From Dasypus novemcinctus (lineage: Eukaryota; Chordata; Mammalia; Cingulata; Dasypodidae), in the NCBI RefSeq assembly GCF_030445035.2, contig NC_080702.1:26485652-26549651 (forward strand): 64,000 nt of DNA, read 5' to 3'. A model generated the notes under the pieces. That model worked only from the letters and a program-made list of their open reading frames with translations. It was not told where the DNA came from and searched no databases. Below, piece by piece: positions 55,795 through 64,000 of this stretch (positions are counted from its first letter, which is position 1; every line of letters starts with the position of its first letter). Made by a program: the position numbers and the translations under genes.

Positions 55795-56090
55795 AAACAA
55801 GACCGCACCCCGCGCCCGTCCTGCCTGCTCAGAGCCTGCTGCGCCAGCTCCCCCAGGCTCCCTTCCCCTCCCTCTGCTCCAGCCACCCTGGCCTCTTCGC
55901 TCTGCCTCAGGCGCACCCAGCTTCCCCGTGCCCCAGGACCTTGGCCCTCGCTGCTCGCTCTGCCGGGGCTGCTCTCCTCTCCTCACCCACTTGGCTCCCG
56001 CCTGCCCCTCTGTTGGCTCTGACAGCTCCTTACTGGGACCTTCCCTGGTCGCCCCATTGACAACTGAAACTTTACTCCCCATCCCTAGAA
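55795..56090 (+). repeat. L2-like LINE 3' fragment
   Basis: CTCTGCTCCAGCCACCCTGGCC and CTGACAGCTCCTTACTGGG follow L2 consensus order. Its open frames are not host genes. Confidence 0.5.
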
Positions 56091-56111
56091 GTCATCGCCT
56101 TCTAATGCACT

Positions 56112-56495
56112 TTTTTTTTTTAAGATTGTATTTATTTCTCCTCCCTCCCCAGCCAGTTGTTGCTCTCTGTGTCCATTCGCTGTGTGTTCTTCTCTGCCCG
56201 CTTGCATTCTTGTCAGCGACACCGGGAATCTGTGTCTCTCTTTGCTGCACCATCTTGCTGCGTCACTCTCCATGTGTGCAGCGCCACTCCACTGGGCGGC
56301 TCTCCTTGTGGGGCGCACTCCTTGCGCGTGGGGCACCCCTACATGGGGGACACCCCTGCATGGCACGCACTCCTTGCGCGCATCAGCACTGCGCGTGGGC
56401 CAGCTCCACACGGGTCAAGGAGGCCTGGGGTTTGAACCGTGGACCTCCCATGTGGTAGGCGGACGCCCTATCCATTGAGCCACATCCACTTCCCC
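56112..56495 (-). repeat. DAS-type long SINE
   Basis: Reverse copy with small internal deletions. Possible target duplication CTAATGCAC / CTAATGTAC at 56103-56111 and 56496-56504. Confidence 0.9.
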
Positions 56496-56639
56496 TAATG
56501 TACCTCTAATTCACTTACTTGTTTTGTCTTGCTGGTCTTTGAGGCTTGAGCATATAATAGGAGAGGAATTTTTTGTCTAGCTTACACTAGGGTCCCCAGT
56601 GACCAGAACTGTGCCAGCCCACCATAGATGCTTGTTGTC

Positions 56640-57300
56640 TGAAGCTCCATGTACCCCAGAAAAACATATTCTTAGGTCAAATCCATTTCCTCGGGTGTGA
56701 ACCCATTAGAAGTAGGACCTTTTGGGAGGCAGGGAGAGAGAAAAAAACCAACCCTGGAAGAGAAGGGGGAGACGCGCAGAGGCTGCCCTCTGGCCCTGCC
56801 GTGTGGCGGAGGAGCCAAGGGTCGCGGGCAGCTGTCTTCGGAAAGAAAGCATCGCCTTGATTTGGGCATTTTCTTGGCCTCAAGCCGTAATTTATGCTAA
56901 TAACTTCCCATCGTTCAAGGCGGATCGTTTCAGGGCGTTTGTTTTAAGCGGCTTAAACAGTGCACACCAAATACGAGCTGAACGGACGCACATGGACATT
57001 GGGCCCACGAGGTTCTGAGGCCCCTGGAATCTTTTTGTGGGGTCCCCGACGGCTGCTGCAAACTCGTGGTGAAGTTGTCCAGATCGGTGATGGGCTGAAG
57101 AGAGGCAGGTGCCGGCTGGCTCACACAGTGAAGCAGGCTGGGAAGACACGGAATCGATAGAGGGAGCTGGAACCTGGCAGAGGGGCCCCGTGGACGTCAG
57201 TGGCTGCGGGAGGACCCCCAGCCCCAGGATTCTGCCATCCAGAACAAAGACTTCTTCTGGGAGCAAGGAAAAGCCCCAGGTGTTCCCTAGGGACTTTATC
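56640..57300. repeat. Unclassified LTR-like repeat
   Basis: CCCAGAAAAACATATTCTTAGG and GTGAACCCATTAGAAGTAGG are shared with other xenarthran repeats. Boundaries uncertain. Confidence 0.4.
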
Positions 57301-57304
57301 ATTG

Positions 57305-57715
57305 GGTCCTCGCTAAGGGATTGATGGGCGGGGTGACCAATCAAAACAGCCAACAGCTGGAGCCCCTCCCCTGCCGTTAGCAAAGGCGTGGGATAATTGA
57401 CAGTTTAAAAGCAGGCACAGGACTGAGCGCGCTCCCTGCTCTCTCGCCTCTGGACCCAGCCTGCCCTCTGTGCACCGCTCTCACCCATTTTTCCTCCGCC
57501 ACGTGGCCACGCAATCAAACCTGGGGATGTATAACCTATCATGGGGAATCGTAACCTCTAAATCAGCCCTCTTCATCCCTTGTCAGCCCCTTCCTCTCCA
57601 CCTGGGACCTCTGCTCTGTTGTTTTCTCCCGTTTCTCTTCCCTCCCTGCCTGAATAAATTACAGGCCAGCGTGCTCTTGAAATTCATTTCTGCAGCACAG
57701 CCAAGAACCTAGATA
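57305..57715 (+). repeat. Probable retroviral-type LTR
   Basis: Layout of a class I endogenous retrovirus LTR: CCAATCAAAACAGCC-like upstream motif, TATA-like TTTAAAA at 57404, and AATAAA at 57653-57658 about 245 bp later. No internal retroviral genes are seen nearby, so it would be a solitary or partial LTR. Confidence 0.5.
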
Positions 57716-58084
57716 GAATCCGGTAACAGGATGAAAGCTGCTTCTGGGATGAGTTGCTTCATGCCAGACCCAAACCCCCATGCCCTTGGGCCAAGAGGGA
57801 GTGGACAGGGACGTTGGAGGGCCTGGGAGGAAGCGGAGAGAAGCTTCCAGAAGGCAGAGGGGACAACCGTCCAAGCCCGTCTCTGGCCACCCTGGTGGGA
57901 CCCAGAAGCGACGTGAAGATGCCAAGTAGTTCATGAGCTGTGGTTTTGTGTCAAGCTGCGCCCGGAACCATCCTGCCCTGAGTTTCGTCACCTCTAAAGT
58001 GGGTTGTCGAGAGGCCCCACCTCTGTGAGGCGGGGGAGAGCCTGTCACTGAAGAACCGCACATGCGTCACAATAAGCTGGAGTC
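57716..58084. other. Unassigned stretch
   Basis: No feature recognised between the LTR-like element and the minisatellite. Confidence 0.35.
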
Positions 58085-58235
58085 CTCTCGATGGCATCCC
58101 AGGAGTAGCTTGCATTCCAGGAGTAGCATGTGTCCAGGAGTAGCTTGCATTCCAGGAGTAGCATGTGTCCAGGAGTAGCTTGCATTCCAGGAGTAGCATG
58201 TGTCCAGGAGTAGCTTGCATTCCAGGAGTAGCATG
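58085..58235. repeat. Minisatellite, left part
   Basis: 36-bp units of GTAGCTTGCATTCCAGGA and GTAGCATGTGTCCAGGA alternating, about four copies. Interrupted by the next element. Confidence 0.93.
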
Positions 58236-58728
58236 TGTAAAAAACAAAGAGTAGTTTAGTTTTCACATAAAAGAAAAAAATATTAATGTAACCTGGCAGC
58301 CTACTGCCTCAGTGTCCCACTCCCGGGTTAAGCAGGAACAGAAACAGCTTAAGCCAGTCCTATAGGCAGTAAAAAATGCCCAAGAAAGAGCTAAGTCAAT
58401 ACCAATTCACTGAATTCCATTCCTTATTTGGTAAAGGGGAGCAGGTAAAAACTAAAACGGTTGGAATGCGATGGGGGAAGTGGTTAATCACAAGCTTTTA
58501 TGCATAAAAGTTAGACCTTGGATAGGCTGAAATATCCCATTTATGGAAAAGCAGGAAGGGCTTGTGTGCTAGGCTTAGGGGTATAAATTGTGTCATTTGT
58601 CTTTGTTTGGCACGCCAGCCACGTTTTCTGGTTGTGTGCCCCTTCCTGCAAGATTGAAGATAAATTCTTTTCTTCTCCACAATCAGGTGAGCCTTATTTT
58701 CTTCCAAAAAAGGGATTTCTTTCTTACA
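58236..58728 (+). mobile_element. Probable solo LTR inserted in the minisatellite
   Basis: 493 bp with short inverted termini (TGTAAAAAA ... TTTCTTACA), a TATAAA at 58582-58587 and a GATAAA polyadenylation-like signal near 58660 followed by TTCTTTTCTTCTCC, the layout of a gammaretrovirus-like LTR. Array sequence resumes on both sides; flanking CATG / TACG may be a decayed 4-bp target duplication. Confidence 0.65.
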
Positions 58729-59455
58729 TACGTGTCCAAGAGTAGCTTGCATCCCAGATGTAGCTTGCATTTCAGGTATAGCTTGCATCCCAGGAGTAGC
58801 ATGTGTCCAGGAGTAACTTGCCTCCAGGTGTAGCTTGCATCCAGGTGTAGTTTGCATCTCAGGAGTAGCTTGCAATCAGGGGTAGCTTGCATCCCAGGTG
58901 TAGCGTGCTCCCAGGAGTAGCTTGCACCCCAGGTACACCTTGCATCTCAGGAGTAGCTTGCAATCAGGGGTAGCTTGCATCCCAGGTATAGCATGCACCC
59001 AGGAGTAGCTTGCACCCCAGGTACACCTTGCATCTCGTGTAGCTTGGACCCAGTAGTAGCTTGCGTCCCAGGAGTGGCTTGCATCCCAGGAGTAGCTTAC
59101 ACCCCAGGTGTAGTCTGCATCCAGGTGTAGCTTGCATCCCAGATGTAGTTTGCATCCAGGTGTAACTTACATTCCAGGAGTAGCATGTATCCAGGAGTAG
59201 CTTGCACCCCAGGTATACCTTGCATCTCAGGTGTAGCTTGCATCCAGGTGTAGTTGGCATGTCAGGAGTAGCTTGCAATCAGAGGTAGCTTGCATCCCAC
59301 GTGTAGTTTTCACCCAGGTGTAGCGTGTGCCCAGGAGTAGCTTGCACCCCAGGTATACCTTGCATCTCGTGTAGCTTGCATCCAAGTGTAGCTGGGACCC
59401 AGCAGTAGCTTGCGTGCCAGGCCTGGCTGGCCTCCCAGGGGTAGCGTGCATCCTG
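58729..59455. repeat. Minisatellite, right part
   Basis: About 35 copies of a 17-21-bp unit based on GTAGCTTGCATCCCAGG, more diverged and more varied than the left part. Confidence 0.93.
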
Positions 59456-59850
59456 CGGGACAGCGCCGGTGGCCGGGAGCCCCGGCTCACAGGGCCGATG
59501 TGGAGCAGCCTTCATCGTATCCTCAGGGGTAACACGATGATGGTACACGCCCCCCGAGCGCAGCACCGTGATCTGGCACTTCGCTGCCTGTGCAGAGCTG
59601 CTACCCTTCACCCTCAGCCCTTGAGGTCTCCTTGTGTTCTCCGTCTCACAGCTCAGGGCAGTGAGGTGACGGCCCGTGGGGAGTTGGTGGGTGAAGGGGG
59701 CAAGGAGCAGGGGGTGGCAGAGTTCACCCTGTGTAGCCCCGTGGCTTCAGGTGGGGAGATACAGCTCAAAACTGCAAGGCTGCCAGGACGCTTCAAACCA
59801 AAGGACAAAGCAAACGTAATCCCGGGAGATCCGCCGACGGGGTATTTCCT
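59456..59850. other. Unassigned stretch after the minisatellite
   Basis: GC-rich, with open frames on both strands that match nothing I recognise and lack convincing splice-site framing. Confidence 0.35.
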
Positions 59851-60275
59851 GATGGTGTGAGTTGAATTCTATTCCCCCCCCCAAAAGGTGTCCCGGCACC
59901 TGTGGATGTGACTTTATAGGTGTACCCCAGAGAAACTGTGGGTCCGTTCCAGAATACTGAATATCACAAGGAAGCAAGGCACACCAATTTTTGGTGTTTC
60001 AGTACATATGAAAGTGATGTTCACTCTACACTGTAGTCGGTTAAGTGCAAAGTAACAGTCTAAAAAAAAGTATGGACTGAGAGGTGAAGAATCTTCATTT
60101 GTCTAGTTTTTGTTATTATTATTGAAATAATGAAAATGCCCTAATAATGATTGAAGGATGAACGTACAACTATGTGATTATACCAGGTACCATTGATTGG
60201 ACACTGGATGAACTGTATGCTTTATTAATATGCATCAATAAAGTTGACTTGTATAAAAACAAAAAATAAAAGTAC

Positions 60276-60365
60276 AGGGGAGCAGATTTAGCTCAAGTAC
60301 ATTGAGCGTCTGCTTCACATGTGTGACGTCCTGGGTTCAACCCCTGGTACCTCCTGAAAAAAAAC
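60276..60365 (+). repeat. Short tRNA-like SINE
   Basis: Head with B box GGTTCAACCCC, followed by an A-run, inside the Tigger remnant. Confidence 0.8.
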
Positions 60366-60395
60366 ATACACAATGTACATTCATTTTTTACTTTT

Positions 60396-60781
60396 TTTAA
60401 AAGATTTATTTTTTATTTCTCTCCCCTTCTCCCCCATTGTCTACTCTCCGTTCATTCACTGTGTGTTCTTCTGCGTCTGCTTGCATTATCCAGCGGCACT
60501 GGGAAACTGCGACTCTTTTTTGTTGTGTCATCTCGTTGTGTCAGCTGTGTGTGTGTGCGGTGCCACTCCTGGGCAGGCTGCACTTTCTTTCGCACTGGGC
60601 GGCTCTCCTTACGGGGCGCACTCCTTGCGCGTGGGGCTCCCCTACGCGGGGGACACCCCTGCGTGGCAGGGCACTCCTTGCGCGCATCAGCACTGCGTGT
60701 GGGCCAGCTCACCACGTGGGTTAGGAGGCCCTGGGTTCGAATCCTGGACCCTCTTATCAATTGAGCCACATCCACTTCCCA
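60396..60781 (-). repeat. DAS-type long SINE
   Basis: Reverse copy with a shortened head, inside the Tigger remnant. Possible target duplication AATGTACATT / AATGTCCATT. Confidence 0.9.
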
Positions 60782-61449
60782 ACATAATGTCCATTTAATT
60801 AAGACAATGGACATGTCTTAATTAAATGTGACATAGAGCATGAAGTGAGCACGTGCTGTGGGAAAAAATAGTGCCGAGAGACTCGTTCGATGACACGTGT
60901 TGGCCCCAAACCTTCAAAAGTTGTGAAAAATGCAGTATCTGCAAACTGCAATGAAATGAAGTATGCTGATATTTAGAAATAGTCCGTGCAGATGGAATTA
61001 GTTAAAATGAGGGCACACCGGATTAGGGTGGCCCTAAATCCAGGATGCCTGGCGACCACATAAGGAGGGTGAGATTTGAAGACAGAAGAGATGCGGGGGA
61101 GGGGAGGCAGGTGGAAAGAGTCACGCGGCCACAAGCCAAGGAATGCCAAAGGGGACTGGGAAACGCCAGAAGCTGGCAGAGGCCAGGAAGGCGTCTCCCT
61201 TGCAGCCTTCAGAGGGACGGTGGCCCTTGTCGACACCATCTAGCTTCCAGAACCAAGAGAAAAAAACATTTTTTTAAGACTTATTTTTATTTTAAAAGGT
61301 AATGGTTTTAGTTGAATTATGAGATGAAAAGATAGTAAAGCCCCGTTTACTACTTAGATGAAAGAAGATTTTTAAAAATAATCATTGCACAAAATACCAA
61401 GGGTGGGGTTATGCTGTGATGTTAAATCTTCTCCATATTGTTGGGTTTT

Positions 61450-61735
61450 TTTAAAGATTTATTTTTTATGTATTTCTCTCCCCTTCCTTGCCCCCCCCCC
61501 AGTTGTCTGCTCTGTCCATTCGCTGTGTGTTCTTCTGTGTCCACTTGCATTCTTGTTGGCGCACAGGAATCTGTCTCTTTTGTTGCACCACCTTGTTGCG
61601 TCAGCTCACCACGCCTGCCCGTCACACCAGCTCACTTGCTCATCTTCTCCTGGAGGCACCAGGAACTGAACCCCGGACCTCCCATGTGGTAGGCAGGAGC
61701 TCAATTGTTGAGCCACGTCCACTTCTCTATTTTGG
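61450..61735 (-). repeat. Tail/head hybrid SINE
   Basis: Starts with the DAS 3' end in reverse but changes to the short-body type (ACCACGCCTGCCCGTCACAC) before the head, so it looks recombinant between subfamilies. Confidence 0.75.
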
Positions 61736-61842
61736 TTGTTTTCAGTTGCCCAGTTTGTGTTAATTTAGGATGGCAGCCCTAGGAAATTAACACACGTGGA
61801 ATTTGAGAAGCCAATTTAAAAAGTCCTATTAAAAATGACAGG

Positions 61843-62242
61843 GAAGCGGATGTGACTCAACTGATAGAGCGTCCGTCTACCATATGGGAGGTCCAGGGTT
61901 CAAACCCAGGGCCTCTTGACCTGTGTGGTGAGCTGGCCCATGCGCAGTGCTATGTGCACAGGGAGTGCTGTGCCATGCAGGGGTGCCCCTGCGTAGGGGA
62001 GCCCCACGCGCAAGGAGTGCGTCCCGCAAGGAGAGCCGCCCTGCATGAGAAAAGCACAGCCTGCCCAGGAGTGGCACCGCACACACGGAGAGCTGACGCA
62101 GCAAGATGACACAACAAAAAGAGACACAGATTCCTGGTGCTGCATGACAAGAATGCAAGTGGACACAGAGGAACACACAGCGAATGGACACAGAGAGCAG
62201 ACAACGGGGGAGTCAAGGGGGTGAGAAGAAAAAAAAACTAAA
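61843..62242 (+). repeat. DAS-type long SINE
   Basis: Target duplication AAAAATGACA at 61833-61842 and 62242-62251. Confidence 0.92.
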
Positions 62243-62337
62243 AAAAATGACATCCTCCTATTTTGATTTGCATCCAAAACATGAGATGGATGAATGGGTA
62301 GATAGGGGATAGATGCTGAAAGATAACTGCAAGTTTA

Positions 62338-62720
62338 TTTATTTTTTATTTTTTTATTTTTTAGATTTTTATTTATTTCTCTCCCCTTCCCCCCCACCCC
62401 CATTGTCTGTTCTCTGTGTCTATTTGCTGCAATCTTCTTTGTCTGCGTCATCTTGTGTCATTTCTCCATGTGGGCTGCGCCATTCCTGGGGCAGGCTGCA
62501 CTTTCTTTCGCACTGGGCGGCTCTCCTTACGGGGCGCACTCTTCATGCGTGGGGCTCCCCTACGCGGGGGACACCCCTGCGTGGCAGGGCACTCCTTGCG
62601 CACATCAGCACTGCGCATGGGCCAGCTCCACACGGGTCAAGGAGGCCCGGGGTTTGAACCGCGGACCTCCCATGTGGTAGGCGGGCGCCCTATCCACTGG
62701 GCCAAGTCTGCTGCCCGGAG
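62338..62720 (-). repeat. DAS-type long SINE
   Basis: Perfect 13-bp target duplication AACTGCAAGTTTA at 62325-62337 and 62721-62733. A ~35-bp internal deletion near GTCTGCGTCATC. Confidence 0.93.
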
Positions 62721-62756
62721 AACTGCAAGTTTAGTAACATGTTAATTGTAGAATCT

Positions 62757-63105
62757 CTCTCGGAAGTGGATGTGGCTTAAGGGATTGGGCCTCCGTCTAC
62801 CAAATGGGAGGACCCGGGTTCGATCCCCGGGGCTTTCCCGGTAAAGGCTTGTTCACATGGTAAGCCACGCAGGGAGATGACGATGCGACAGAAAGAGACG
62901 GAGGGGAGAGTCGAGGCGAGAGGCAGCAGAGCCCAGGGGCTGAGGTGGCACAAGTGCCAGGGAATCTCTCTCTCCATCAGAGGTCCCCAGGATCGAATCC
63001 TAGGGGAGAGAAATGAGAAGACAAAAAGAGAAACAGAGGCTCACACAGTGAATGGACACAGCAAAAAACCCCAGCGGGTGGGTGGGGGGCAGGGGAAATT
63101 GTAGC
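62757..63105 (+). repeat. Dimeric SINE
   Basis: Heads at 62760-62835 and 62940-63000. No expanded internal array. Confidence 0.75.
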
Positions 63106-63598
63106 ATCTCAGAGGCAGGCAGATGGAAGGTCACTTGATAATTCTTTTCACCTTTTCTGGATGTCCGAACATTTTTCAAGATGAAATGTTGGAGCATTAA
63201 AATCGTACCCCTCGTGCATCTGGGCCTTGAGCCCTGACAGCCGCTCATGACACAGAAAGGAGGACAGCCAGACCTCGTGTCCTCCTGCGGTGAAGTCTGG
63301 CCAAGGAACAGAAACTGAATCTGACTACCTGTTGACAGGAAGCTCAGGGGACAGAGCGAAGTGTTAAAACTACGGCCGGATGATGGTATCATGCTGGGAC
63401 AGTCAGCAACACCAGCGCCCAGGTTTCTTCCACAAACATGTTGCAAGAGAGAAAACAAAAAGAGAGAGCAAGAAAGAGGAACCCGGAGATGAAAAAAAGA
63501 CTTAAAGGAACTCAGCTAATGCACTTTGGACACCCGGTTTGGATTTTTATGTGAACAAACTACAAACCAACAAACAAAGGACAATTATTTAAGAGACC
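63106..63598. other. Unassigned sequence
   Basis: AT-richer, no recognised exon or repeat family. Confidence 0.35.
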
Positions 63599-63599
63599 A

Positions 63600-64000
63600 T
63601 TGGGGGAAACCGATGTGGTTCAGCCACCTGGGCCCCTGCCTACCACACGGGAGGTCCAGGGTTCGATGCCCAGGGCCTCCTGGTGAGGGCGAGCTGGCCC
63701 ATGCAGAGTGCCGGCCCACACGGGAATGCCGCCCTGTGCAGGAGTGCTGCTCTGCGTGGGAATGCCACCCAGTGCGGAGAAGCTGCCCCGCGCAGGAGTG
63801 CCGGCCGACACGGAGAGCTGGCGCAGCAAGGTGATGCAACAAGAGAAGCAGAGGAGAAAAATGAAGACAACGCACCAAAACAGGGAGCTGAGGTGGCGCA
63901 AGAGAGCGATCGCCTCTCTCCCACTCTGGAAGGTCCCAGATCGGTTCCTGGAGCCGCCTAATGAGAAGACAAGCAGACACAGAAGAACACACAGCGAAGG
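63600..64000 (+). repeat. Dimeric SINE, cut by window end
   Basis: Same type as 6096-6475, with about six internal GGAGTGCCG-like ~19-bp units at 63700-63810. Confidence 0.75.

Larger units (their letters stand above)
59917..60971 (-). mobile_element. Tigger-type DNA transposon remnant
   Basis: Ends resemble Tigger1: GGTGTACCCCAGAGA at the left and GCAGTATCTGCAAACTGCAA at the right, with CACTCTACACTGTAGTC inside. The pogo-type transposase region is absent. Flanked by TA at both junctions. Interrupted by an L1-like 3' piece (about 60070-60265) and two SINEs. Confidence 0.7.
59852..61262 (+). repeat. MaLR/LTR-like element split by Tigger
   Basis: 5' part 59852-59916 (GTTGAATTCTATTCCCC, CACCTGTGGATGTGACTTTA) and 3' part 60972-61262 (GTGCAGATGGAATTAG, CCACAAGCCAAGGAATGCC, CTTCCAGAACCAAGAG) together read as one old LTR-type repeat. 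Confidence 0.6.

Noticed and set aside
55257..56090. C3-like exons 34-41 after the gap
   Set aside because: Read in all frames for MG8 and C345C motifs; the open frames match L2 or simple GC-rich sequence instead.
59279..59860. Possible exon or gene in 59.4-59.9 kb (open frames on both strands)
   Set aside because: No similarity I recognise, no supported splice framing; part of the frame runs into the minisatellite.

Overview
Organism and nature of the window. This is mammalian nuclear DNA, almost certainly from a xenarthran, most likely an armadillo (Dasypus). The evidence is about 27 copies of a ~400-bp tRNA-derived SINE on both strands (tRNA-like head with A and B boxes, a long GC-rich body, an (AAAT)n/A-rich tail). 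I recognise it as the armadillo DAS SINE family. There are also many ~90-bp and dimeric relatives, L1 3' ends, and old eutherian repeats (MIR, L2, L1 ORF2, Tigger, MaLR-like LTR).

Gene content. I can support one protein-coding gene, on the + strand: an apparently intact complement C3-like gene. I placed 33 consecutive exons from the signal-peptide ATG at 15918 to 54211. All have GT-AG introns, one continuous reading frame (4166 coding nt, 1388 complete codons plus 2 nt) and exon sizes that track human C3 exons 1-33 almost one for one. Exons equivalent to human 34-41 (rest of MG8, anchor, C345C/NTR) are not in the window. A 500-N assembly gap follows at 54757-55256 and nothing recognisable as C3 is seen after it. 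Divergence from human C3 is too large for the ordinary C3 orthologue, so this is a C3 paralogue. I infer it may be the functional counterpart of the human pseudogene C3P1.

What makes it unusual. The scaffold of a secreted, processed C3 family protein is preserved: signal peptide, furin RRRR site, six anaphylatoxin cysteines, and all inter- and intra-chain cysteines I could align. The three activation features of C3 are altered. The thioester motif reads GCPEQ instead of GCGEQ. The catalytic His/Glu pair near residue 1126 is replaced by Met/Ser. The Arg at the C3a C-terminus is replaced by Met, in a codon split by intron 17. Taken together this suggests a C3-like protein maintained for a role other than convertase-driven covalent tagging.

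Layout. 1-15.1 kb: upstream intergenic DNA made of SINEs, L2/L1 fragments, a 5'-truncated L1 with a 15-bp target duplication, and MaLR/LTR-like pieces. 15.1-15.9 kb: probable liver-type promoter region (HNF4-like DR1 and HNF1-like half-site). 15.9-54.2 kb: the C3-like gene, whose introns carry dense SINEs and several GC-rich minisatellites (introns 3, 6, 10, 25, 30); three of these abut splice sites. Intron 32 contains ~220 bp of interstitial telomeric CCCTAA repeat. 55.3-64 kb, after the gap: L2, LTR-like elements, a ~20-bp-unit minisatellite split by a probable solo LTR, and a Tigger element nested in an older LTR; no gene recognised.
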